Shown one piece after another: positions 23,036 to 28,713 of a DNA stretch of 28,713 nt. Where the stretch lies: positions 1-28,713 of the forward strand of contig CAINDH010000142.1 of the NCBI GenBank assembly GCA_903847285.1. Direction: 5' to 3'. The notes beneath the pieces are model-generated. The model was not told the origin of the DNA. It saw nothing but the letters and a program-made list of their open reading frames with translations, and did not search any database. Each line of letters begins with the position of its first letter. The first letter of the stretch is position 1. Made by a program: the position numbers and the translations under genes. Origin of the DNA: an uncultured Verrucomicrobia subdivision 3 bacterium (GTDB taxonomy: Bacteria; Verrucomicrobiota; Verrucomicrobiae; Limisphaerales; UBA11358).

Positions 23036-23887
23036 GTGAGCATTACGAGTAAAACGCCTATCAAAAACACAGTCAAGAAGCCGGTCGGCATCAAAAATCT
23101 TGACCCGCTTGAATGGGATTTTCGCGGGGTCAATCCTGACCACTTGGAAACTATTTTGTATTACGAGTCGGAGCGGGAAAACCCTGGTCTTTTTCGCGCC
23201 AAGAAGTTGCTGACAGCAGACCACCGTAAAAAAATCTATGGCATGGATGCGGAGACGTTCGCCAAACATGATTTGGTGTCCAAGAATTTTGGAACAAGCT
23301 CAAAAGAGGAAGATCGGTTGTTTTTTGTTATAGCGGCTTGTTGGCTCTGCATTAGCTTTCCGAAGCCGTGGATGGCATTAAATCAAACGGAACGAGACGA
23401 GGCGGCAAGGCGATACTCTAAAAATATATCGTTGCGTCCAAACCCGGTTTTAAGAGTTTTGAGTAGATCAGAATTAGAGTCTATTGAGGCAAGCGAGGAA
23501 TTCGACCGCCGGTGTTTTCCCCACTGGAAATCCCCCGCAGATTCTCCCTTACGCCACATAATTCAAATTGATTGGGCAAAAGCAGATGACAGGACGTTAA
23601 ATCAACTATTGCAAAATTTGTTAAAATTGCGCCCTCCCGGAATTCGTCCTCGCAAAATTTCTGCCGGGAAAAGGGTGTCGGTTCCGTTGCACAAATTGAA
23701 GCAACTGGCGGCATGGCGATTGAAAAGCGCCGGACATACGCACAAAACAGCTAAAGCCATAGTTAAACACCGTGCCGAGAAACACCCCATGCCGCACTGC
23801 CATTCAGATTTGCTACCAAACTATAATTCTGCCGGGGCATGGAGTGATGCGGTTAAGGCAGGAAAAAAAGTTGCGCTAGGATTTTAA
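23036..23887 (+). CDS. Hypothetical island protein (283 aa)
   Basis: I do not recognise a named family. GTG at 23036 is chosen (MSITSKTPIKNT...) because the upstream frame has no better start and overlaps the divergent region; the exact start is uncertain. Visible pattern: 'NLDPLEWDFRGVNPDHLETI', 'LYYESERENPG', a central mixed region, 'IIQIDWAKADDRTLNQLLQN', 'LLKLRPPGIRPRK', and a basic C-terminal segment. Proteins with 'PLEWDF..V....E....YE.ARE' starts and an 'IDW...D..L...F...L...RP' motif occur repeatedly in verrucomicrobial integrated elements in my recollection. The C-terminal part (Lys/Arg/His-rich, 'HKLKQLAAWRLKSAGHTHKT') could be DNA-binding. It is divergent from the methyltransferase stub and upstream of the replication genes. 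Confidence 0.65.
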   Translation: MSITSKTPIKNTVKKPVGIKNLDPLEWDFRGVNPDHLETILYYESERENPGLFRAKKLLTADHRKKIYGMDAETFAKHDLVSKNFGTSSKEEDRLFFVIAACWLCISFPKPWMALNQTERDEAARRYSKNISLRPNPVLRVLSRSELESIEASEEFDRRCFPHWKSPADSPLRHIIQIDWAKADDRTLNQLLQNLLKLRPPGIRPRKISAGKRVSVPLHKLKQLAAWRLKSAGHTHKTAKAIVKHRAEKHPMPHCHSDLLPNYNSAGAWSDAVKAGKKVALGF

Positions 23888-23943
23888 GTTTCGCCGATGG
23901 CGTCCTTCTATTGGAGAGATGACCCACTTCTCCACTTGTGTTT

Positions 23944-23971
23944 AGTTTGTAACGTATGTTACAGACAAACT
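23944..23971. promoter_or_regulatory. Nested dyad covering the HTH gene start
   Basis: Inner arms TGTAAC/GTTACA (23948-23953, 23958-23963) are nested in outer arms AGTTTGT/ACAAACT (23944-23950, 23965-23971). The ATG at 23956 sits in the centre. This fits an operator for a repressor or autoregulation, though protein binding is not shown. Confidence 0.5.
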
Positions 23972-24234
23972 CCAAGCAACGCAGAGATTCCAACGCGCAG
24001 AAATTACAAAGCTCGCCGTTTGATGCAGCGCCGCTGTTTCCGCCAGAATTCGTTAGGCTTCCTCGCCCTAAAACTCGATGTGTAATAACTGGCCTCTCCC
24101 GATCCACCTTAAATGAATTGATCGCTGCGGGAAAAGTTCGCGCCGTTCGGATACGAAAACAGGGAGCACTTCGCGGGATCACGCTCGTCAATCGTGAATC
24201 GCTTCTTGAATTCCTGCGTAGTCTGGAAACTTGA
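23956..24234 (+). CDS. AlpA/excisionase-like helix-turn-helix protein (92 aa)
   Basis: Residues about 34-90, 'RLPRPKTRCVITGLSRSTLNELIAAGKVRAVRIRK...GITLVNRESLLEFLRSL', form the MerR/AlpA-type winged HTH found in recombination directionality factors and small prophage regulators. The first ~30 residues are Ser/Gln/Arg-rich and unstructured. The start ATG lies within a palindrome (23944-23971), suggesting autoregulation. It opens the plus-strand replication module. It may be the excisionase or the switch for the module; a second HTH protein at 27080 competes for that role. Confidence 0.78.
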   Translation: MLQTNSKQRRDSNAQKLQSSPFDAAPLFPPEFVRLPRPKTRCVITGLSRSTLNELIAAGKVRAVRIRKQGALRGITLVNRESLLEFLRSLET

Positions 24235-24271
24235 ACGGAAATTCCTACAACCATCACAATCCAAATTCAAA

Positions 24272-24460
24272 ATGAAACATCTAACCATTCAAAGGCTAAA
24301 TAAATTATCGGACATCGAAGCGGCAGGTGTGCTGGCCGCAAAAGAACTAGAGGCGGAGACATTGATTCAGCGTGGTGTTTCCGCAAACGACCGGGCGGCT
24401 GGACAGCGACAATTAAAACGCCTAGCCCGATTGCGGAACGCACTAGGATTCGCAAAGTGA
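24272..24460 (+). CDS. Small hypothetical protein (62 aa)
   Basis: ATG 24272 (MKHLTIQRLNKLSDIEAAGV), ending GFAK. Predicted largely helical, basic at the C-terminus ('QRQLKRLARLRNALGFAK'). It follows the HTH gene by 37 bp and precedes the primase-helicase by 65 bp on the same strand, so it is likely part of the replication operon. No family recognised. Confidence 0.5.
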   Translation: MKHLTIQRLNKLSDIEAAGVLAAKELEAETLIQRGVSANDRAAGQRQLKRLARLRNALGFAK

Positions 24461-24525
24461 AAACCGCCGACTTAATCCCCATAGACCGGACGGCGGAAAG
24501 TGAATCCAATTCGCATTAGATTACC

Positions 24526-26442
24526 ATGACGCAGGAGCCTCCATCAATTGACTCGGCGCTGCTTGACAACGTCAAACTGCGAGACGACGGCAGTAAAATT
24601 GCCGCTTGTCCGGCATGCCGTGCGGCTGGTTCTGACAAGTCTGGCGATCACCTGAAAATTGATCCGTCGGGCAAATATGGTTGCGCGGCTAATCCCGGCA
24701 ACAGCGAACACCGCAGGGAAATATTCAAGTTAGTGGGAATTAAAACCACGCTGACACCGGCAACCAACGGCAACGGCAAGCACATAATCGCAACTTACGA
24801 TTACACCGACGCCAGCGGGAAATTGCTTTTTCAAGTATGCCGTTTTGAACCTAAAGATTTTCGGCAACGTCAGCCAGACGGCAAAGGTGGCTGGACGTGG
24901 AATCTGAATGGCGTTGAGCCGGTCTTGTTTCGGTTGTCTGAAACCCTTGGCGCTGTCGCCAAAGGCACGCCAATTTTTCTTTGCGAAGGCGAAAAAGATG
25001 TTTTGGCATTGGTTGAACGTGGCATTGATTCAACTTGCAACTCTGGCGGTGCAGGCAAATGGCGCGATAGCTACACCGAAATATTGCGCGGCGCGGACGT
25101 TTGCATCATCGCCGACAAAGACAAGGCCGGACGCGATCACGCGCAGCTTGTGGCGGCAAAACTTCATGGCGCGGCAAAGTCTGTCCGCGTGATTGAACTG
25201 CCGGACACCAACGGCAAGCCGGTGAAAGATGCCGCTGATTATTTCGCCGCAGGCGGAACGACGGAAAATTTGATCGCGTTGGCCGATACCGCGCCGATGT
25301 GGACACCGCAAGCCGTTCCTAGTTTAAGCCGTGCGGACGTCGCCAGCGAGTATCTAGGCGCACAGGCCCAGCCGCTCGCGCCACCGGCAGCAAAAAGTCT
25401 GGGCGACTTGAAACGCCGCACGGCAGACGATCCGAACGAACTTTTACGAACCGGCTTTTTATGTCGGCGTGGAGCATTGTTGCTCGCCGCCCCCACTGGC
25501 ATCGGGAAAAGTTCATTTTCAATGCAGGCGGCAATTCTTTGGGCATTAGGGCGAGATTGCTTCGGAATCACACCCACAAAACCGCTGAAGTCACTTTTGA
25601 TACAGGCCGAGAATGATGACGGCGACCTTGCCGAAATGCGCGACGGCGTGCTTGCTGGAATGAGTCTAACAGATGATGAAAGGCAACTCGTCTTTGAAAA
25701 CGTTCTCGTCGTCCACGAAAACACCCGCACACTCCGACCATTCATAGACAACACCGTTGCGCCATTGTTGGAAACACACAGACCGGACTTGGTGTGGATT
25801 GATCCAGCGCTCGCTTATATCGGCAGCGACGCCAGCGCACAGAAAGATGTAAGTTTTTTTCTTCGCAATCTGCTAAACCCACTCCTCACCAAATTTGATT
25901 GTGCCTGTGTTGTTGTTCACCACACAAACAAGCCGAGCAAAGGCGAAGAAAGAGGTGCATGGCAAGCCGGGGATTTCGCATATCTCGGCAGCGGATCGGC
26001 AGAATGGGCGAACTGGGCGCGGGCAGTTTTGGCTATCCGCTCCGTTGGCTCGCATAGTGTCTTTGAACTTCGCGCCGGAAAGCGCGGCGCTCGCATCGGC
26101 TGGAAAGACGCAGAAGGCAAAACTTCACACGCTCGGCTCATCGGCCATGCTACAGAACCCGGTGTGATTTGCTGGCGTGAGGCCAGCGAGGATGAAACAC
26201 CGGCAGGCAAGCCGAGGCGCGCAGGCACACGCGAGGATTTGAGCGCCATGATCCCGCTGGAAAAGCCCATTGCAAAGACGTTGCTTCTCGACCAATGGAA
26301 AGACCGCTTTGGAAACATAGGTAAAGGCCGCGCCATTCTCGATTCACTTATCGCCGACGAAATTCTGTTTGAATGGAAATTGAAACGATCTGGCACAAAC
26401 GCCGCAAAACTTATCGCCCGAAAACCACAGCCAGCCGAATGA
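24526..26442 (+). CDS. Primase-helicase: zinc ribbon, TOPRIM and RepA-like ATPase
   Basis: 638 residues. A zinc-binding N-terminus has C28, C31, H42 and C53 ('AACPACRAAG', 'KYGCAANPG'). A TOPRIM nucleotidyl-transfer domain follows with 'EGEKD' (154-158) and 'IADKDKAGRDHA' (about 195-206). After a linker comes a RecA-fold ATPase with Walker A 'AAPTGIGKSS' (321-330), the RepA-type 'LLIQAENDDGDLAEM', Walker B 'DLVWIDPALAYIG' and 'VVVHHTNKPSKGE'. This fusion of primase and hexameric helicase drives autonomous replication of plasmids, satellites and islands. The stop overlaps the next ATG by four bases. Together with the repeats at 26445-26600 it suggests the element replicates after excision. Confidence 0.9.
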   Translation: MTQEPPSIDSALLDNVKLRDDGSKIAACPACRAAGSDKSGDHLKIDPSGKYGCAANPGNSEHRREIFKLVGIKTTLTPATNGNGKHIIATYDYTDASGKLLFQVCRFEPKDFRQRQPDGKGGWTWNLNGVEPVLFRLSETLGAVAKGTPIFLCEGEKDVLALVERGIDSTCNSGGAGKWRDSYTEILRGADVCIIADKDKAGRDHAQLVAAKLHGAAKSVRVIELPDTNGKPVKDAADYFAAGGTTENLIALADTAPMWTPQAVPSLSRADVASEYLGAQAQPLAPPAAKSLGDLKRRTADDPNELLRTGFLCRRGALLLAAPTGIGKSSFSMQAAILWALGRDCFGITPTKPLKSLLIQAENDDGDLAEMRDGVLAGMSLTDDERQLVFENVLVVHENTRTLRPFIDNTVAPLLETHRPDLVWIDPALAYIGSDASAQKDVSFFLRNLLNPLLTKFDCACVVVHHTNKPSKGEERGAWQAGDFAYLGSGSAEWANWARAVLAIRSVGSHSVFELRAGKRGARIGWKDAEGKTSHARLIGHATEPGVICWREASEDETPAGKPRRAGTREDLSAMIPLEKPIAKTLLLDQWKDRFGNIGKGRAILDSLIADEILFEWKLKRSGTNAAKLIARKPQPAE

Positions 26443-26681
26443 AACCAGACACTTTCCAAGAGACTTTCCAGACACTTTCCAAACACCGAATTTTGGAAAG
26501 TCAGACCAGTGAGACACTTCCCAACGCCCCTTATAGGGCGTGGAAAGTCTGTCTCTCGAAAATGCAGCGATTCGCAAAGGCAATTTTGAAAAGTGTCATT
26601 ACAGGTCTGGCTTTCATACCCGCTGGCATTCGAGCGCAACATCCGATTAAGCCAGATCACTTTCAAATAATCAGTTTATGA
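26439..26681 (+). CDS. Small coupled ORF (80 aa) carrying iteron-like repeats
   Basis: ATG 26439 overlaps the primase TGA, and its own TGA overlaps the next gene's ATG (26678), both as ATGA. That double coupling supports translation, perhaps as a relay to the next gene. The product starts MKPDTFQETFQTLSKHRILE; 'DTFQ' units are produced by the DNA repeats. No domain recognised. It could also be a by-product of an origin that happens to be open, so the call is moderate. Confidence 0.5.
   Translation: MKPDTFQETFQTLSKHRILESQTSETLPNAPYRAWKVCLSKMQRFAKAILKSVITGLAFIPAGIRAQHPIKPDHFQIISL
26445..26600. repeat. Iteron-like repeats, candidate replication origin
   Basis: CCAGACACTTTCCAA occurs exactly at 26445-26459 and 26468-26482 (23 bp apart). 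Between them is GAGACTTTCCA (26460-26470); further variants are GAGACACTTCCCAA (26511-26524), and on the opposite strand TTTTGGAAAGTC (26491-26502), GTGGAAAGTCTGTCTC (26540-26555) and TTTTGAAAAGTGTC (26585-26598). A hairpin ACGCCC/GGGCGT surrounds TTATA-like sequence at 26524-26541. Located directly after the primase-helicase, as in many self-replicating elements. Confidence 0.6.
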
Positions 26682-27037
26682 ACACCAACGAACAACCGCA
26701 TAAATTCCGCTTCACCAAAGAAAATGCCCGTGAAAATGCCGCCAAAAGCTGGCGAGCGAGACGGGAGCGGGAAGCCAAGCTGGAAGCCGAAGCCGCCAAG
26801 GGCAGGCAATCCACCCCGCAATCCGAGCGCCTTGCGTTACAAATCACTTACATTGAGCTTGCGATGAAATCCTGCACCAAAGCTGACGATCTGCAAAAGT
26901 TGTCGGCGGCGCATTCGCGCCTTTTCAAAACTTGGCAGGTATTGACGGAAACACCCAATCCCGGTTCGCGGCGTGTGCGCGGCAATTCGATTCGACCAGC
27001 GGCGCAGATAGCCGTTCCGATTGAACCAACTGAATAA
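26678..27037 (+). CDS. Hypothetical protein (119 aa), helical and basic
   Basis: ATG 26678 overlaps the previous stop. The N-terminal third 'KFRFTKENARENAAKSWRAR', 'REREAKLEAEAAKGR' is a charged helix or coiled coil; the middle 'LALQITYIELAMKSCTKADDLQKLSAAHSRLFKTWQVLTE' is a second helical unit; the end is Arg/Pro-rich. No enzyme motif. The 'T.ENAR..A.KS...R..RE' pattern resembles small packaging or accessory proteins in integrated elements, but this is too weak to name. Confidence 0.6.
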   Translation: MNTNEQPHKFRFTKENARENAAKSWRARREREAKLEAEAAKGRQSTPQSERLALQITYIELAMKSCTKADDLQKLSAAHSRLFKTWQVLTETPNPGSRRVRGNSIRPAAQIAVPIEPTE

Positions 27038-27079
27038 GATTCGATCCCCGGACAATTCCAAATTAACCCAACCAAAATT

Positions 27080-27280
27080 ATGAACCTGAACGCCGAAACC
27101 AAAACCATCGAACCGCCGCCGCTCCTGTGGGATATTCACGCCGCCGCGAAACGCTTGTCTGTCTCTCCTCAAACCGTTCGGAAACTGGTTAGGCAGCAAC
27201 GCCTTGCCCGCGTGCCAAACATTCGCAAGCTGCTAATTCCAGATTCTTCATTGCAGCGATTCGCCAACAGCGCTCGGTGA
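27080..27280 (+). CDS. Excisionase-type helix-turn-helix protein (66 aa)
   Basis: ATG 27080. 'WDIHAAAKRLSVSPQTVRKLVRQQRLARVPNIRKLLIPDSSLQRF' is a complete HTH_17/excisionase fold with recognition-helix 'SPQTVRKLV'. Small proteins of this kind act as recombination directionality factors. It is convergent with the integrase gene, which lies 76 bp away with a terminator between. Last gene of the plus-strand module. Confidence 0.8.
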   Translation: MNLNAETKTIEPPPLLWDIHAAAKRLSVSPQTVRKLVRQQRLARVPNIRKLLIPDSSLQRFANSAR

Positions 27281-27307
27281 TGAATTTCTCCGGCTGTGAT
27301 TGGGGAA

Positions 27308-27337
27308 TAAAAATGCCCCAGCCGGTGAAGCTGGGGC
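27308..27337 (-). terminator. Intrinsic terminator of the integrase gene
   Basis: GCCCCAGC / GCTGGGGC form a perfect 8-bp stem with a 7-nt loop. On the minus strand it is followed by ATTTTTATT, 20 bp after the integrase stop. On the plus strand the T-run is weak, but the same stem may also stop readthrough from the HTH gene. Confidence 0.78.
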
Positions 27338-27356
27338 GTAAGTTTGAGCGAAAGCA

Positions 27357-28577
27357 TTAAGCCATCACGGCTGCCGGTTCGGGTGCTGGCAACTGCGGTA
27401 TGATGGCCGGTTCTGGTAACGCGCCGAATTTGACCGTCACACGGCTCGCCATAAGCTGACTGTGTTCGCGGCGAAGGTGTCCGTAGGTTTTCATCGCCAG
27501 AGCGCCCCCGTCACTGTGTCCAAGCCATTTGCTGACGGATGGAACATCAATACCAGCTTCAATGCAAAACGTGGCGAACAAATGCCGCAAGTCGTGGTGC
27601 GTCAAACGAGTGCAACCAACCTTTTTGCACGCTGCCGTCAACGCTTCATCGCACGTTTTAACGCGGCAAATCGCATCGTCTGGCTTGGGGTTTAATTCCG
27701 CCTTCACCCGTTCAAGAAAAGCGCGCATGGCGGGAACCATTGGAATCCGGCGCGTCCGGCGTTCTTGGCTGGCGGTTCGGCGTTTGGCACAGCTAATCAC
27801 AATCTCGTTTTTATCAAAATCAGCGTCGCGCCAAAGCACGCCCCAAGCCTCTTTTTTGCGGGCACCAGACAAGGCTAGAAACGTCGCCAAGTCTGCATTT
27901 GCCCTGCTTGATGCCGCGCCAGAGTTCCGCATGGACTCGACGACTTTTGAGAACTGGTCTGCGGTAGGTAATTCCAACTCCTTTTGCGGCACGCCAAGCC
28001 GCTTGATCCTGTAGGCGGGGTTTTCATCGTGCTTTAAGCCTGCCATCGAAAGAATTTCGCGGAACACGTTTAAAGAGCCATTGCAGAACGGCGCGGCGTA
28101 TTTGTCGGAGTAGTCTTTAGCCCACTTCTGCATTTCCGCCTCGGTGATGGTGTCAGCGCGGCGCGTTTCAATGCCCGGCCATGATCGGATGATGCAATCA
28201 ACGCAGCGGTGGCGATAAACACGGCTGGTTTCGGCCAAGTCGCGCCGCGTGTCCGTGGCTTGGTCAAACTTGGCGCGTCCATCGGCGAAGGTTCCCATTT
28301 CGGCTTTGGGTTTCTTGGGCGTGCGCAGTTCGACGATTTTGAGCCGCAGCCGGTCTTTGGCTGTGGTGAATACGTCTGTTTCGAGGCTGGCGCGTGTTAC
28401 AACCGGCTTGCCGTTCTTGCCGGGAACTTTTGCGCGCGCGTAATACGTCCCATTTGGAACGTAGCGCATGAGTCCTGCGAAGTTGACAAAGGTTTCCCAC
28501 TTGCCATCACTGCTGGTCTTGGTTAGTTTCCGGCTGCTATTTGCAACCGCCGTTTGAAGACTGTTTGAGTTTGTCAT
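27357..28577 (-). CDS. Tyrosine-type site-specific integrase
   Basis: 406 residues from ATG 28577 (MTNSNSLQTAV). A longer frame to 28640 exists, but it would translate through the candidate arm sites at 28594-28616. The N-terminal part includes a SAM-like core-binding domain ('RADTITEAEMQKWAKDYSDK'). Catalytic residues are present in the C-terminal domain: Arg in 'LALSGARKKEAWGVLW', His-x-x-Arg in 'LTHHDLRHLFATF', His in 'WLGHSDGG' and nucleophile Tyr in 'MKTYGHLRREH'. It catalyses integration/excision at the tRNA-Ser anticodon-stem att site next to it. The nearby arm repeats overlap its promoter region, implying autorepression. Confidence 0.93.
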   Translation of the reverse strand: MTNSNSLQTAVANSSRKLTKTSSDGKWETFVNFAGLMRYVPNGTYYARAKVPGKNGKPVVTRASLETDVFTTAKDRLRLKIVELRTPKKPKAEMGTFADGRAKFDQATDTRRDLAETSRVYRHRCVDCIIRSWPGIETRRADTITEAEMQKWAKDYSDKYAAPFCNGSLNVFREILSMAGLKHDENPAYRIKRLGVPQKELELPTADQFSKVVESMRNSGAASSRANADLATFLALSGARKKEAWGVLWRDADFDKNEIVISCAKRRTASQERRTRRIPMVPAMRAFLERVKAELNPKPDDAICRVKTCDEALTAACKKVGCTRLTHHDLRHLFATFCIEAGIDVPSVSKWLGHSDGGALAMKTYGHLRREHSQLMASRVTVKFGALPEPAIIPQLPAPEPAAVMA

Positions 28578-28593
28578 AAGCACCAAAAGCTTA

Positions 28594-28616
28594 CGGTATG
28601 CAACGGCGGTATGCAA
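28594..28616 (+). repeat. Candidate integrase arm sites, right end
   Basis: Two exact copies of CGGTATGCAA at 28594-28603 and 28607-28616, 13 bp apart. The first extends to GGTATGCAACGG, shared with 20340-20351. They lie between the integrase start and attR. Confidence 0.65.
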
Positions 28617-28669
28617 TAGCGAATAGTGCGATTTAGCCAATCACACAATTCACCAGTAAAATCAATAGG

Positions 28670-28713
28670 TTGGAGAGATGGCCGAGTGGCTGAAGGCGCT
28701 GGTTTGCTAAACC
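28670..28713 (+). repeat. attR: right copy of the 44-bp tRNA-Ser repeat
   Basis: Identical to 20162-20205 over all 44 bases up to the window edge. Upstream flanks differ (AATAGG here against AAATGGT at the left), so identity starts at the TT just before the tRNA 5' end. Confidence 0.9.
28672..28713 (+). tRNA. tRNA-Ser(GCT), 5' part, continues past the window
   Basis: Acceptor 5' strand GGAGAGA, D-arm GGCCGAGTGGCTGAAGGCG, anticodon stem CTGGT with loop TTGCTAA and anticodon GCT, then ACC. It resembles bacterial tRNA-Ser(GCU). The 3' half lies outside; this is inferred to be the functional copy because the left one does not continue as tRNA. Confidence 0.8.

Larger units (their letters stand above)
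20162..28713. mobile_element. Integrated genomic island in tRNA-Ser(GCT)
   Basis: The element is bounded by identical 44-bp copies of the 5' half of a tRNA-Ser gene (20162-20205 and 28670-28713). Inside the right end is a tyrosine integrase pointing inward, and both ends carry GGTATGCAA-type repeats that look like integrase arm sites. Gene order from left is DA1-like peptidase, methyltransferase stub, hypothetical, HTH, small ORF, primase-helicase, two small ORFs, HTH, integrase. Primase-helicase plus excisionase-type proteins without capsid or terminase genes recall self-replicating satellite islands, but no phage-hijacking gene is recognisable. The window stops at the end of the right repeat, so the far tRNA half is not seen. 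Confidence 0.88.

Noticed and set aside
23911..23921. 11-bp match TTGGAGAGATG to the att core inside the island
   Set aside because: Short match without the rest of the tRNA sequence; chance is plausible.

Overview
The window looks like a Verrucomicrobiota chromosome segment, probably from the Pedosphaera/Limisphaera side of the phylum. That is an inference from style: long secreted Asn/Thr/Gly-rich proteins ending in a recurring ~70-residue module, '(S)GGNFSxxGGYWA' proteins, few recognisable Shine-Dalgarno sites, and short dispersed repeats. No rRNA or other taxonomic marker is present.

Region 1 (1-5284, all minus strand) is amino-acid metabolism. ilvB (acetolactate synthase large subunit) runs off the left edge. 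Its 5' leader contains a complete attenuator: a 24-codon leader peptide with nine Val and two Leu codons, a pause hairpin, an antiterminator and an intrinsic terminator. A 31-residue basic protein gene too short for usual gene finding lies just upstream. Further upstream, histidinol phosphatase (hisJ), a TMTC-like membrane protein with TPRs, and thrH form a tight co-directional group.

Region 2 (5368-15529, minus strand) is a run of five exported proteins: an HzsA-like monohaem protein, a BNR/Ig-like protein whose start is apparently broken at a T8 tract, a repeat-rich beta-helix protein, a small 'GGNFSVTGGYW' protein, and a YadA-head-like beta-roll protein with ten exact-length 17-residue repeats. 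Four of the five share a C-terminal module. Divergent from them is a CHASE-like histidine kinase whose stop overlaps the start of a REC-LuxR response regulator. This pair converges on xylA (xylose isomerase), which has its own intrinsic terminator.

Region 3 (20162-28713) is an ~8.5 kb integrated element. Both ends carry the same 44-bp sequence, which is the 5' half of a tRNA-Ser(GCT) gene up to the anticodon stem. A tyrosine integrase sits beside the right copy. Paired GGTATGCAA-type repeats lie just inside both ends and are likely integrase arm sites. The core holds two excisionase-type HTH proteins, a zinc-ribbon/TOPRIM/RepA-like primase-helicase, small coupled ORFs containing iteron-like repeats (a candidate origin), and a hypothetical protein common in such islands. 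The left arm carries cargo: the N-terminal stub of an MmeI-like (type IIG/L) DNA methyltransferase, joined by deletion to an unrelated winged-helix C-terminus, and an exported LIM-domain zinc peptidase resembling the plant DA1 family with a GspB/PilP-like C-terminal domain. That last protein and the ilv attenuator are the most interesting items here.
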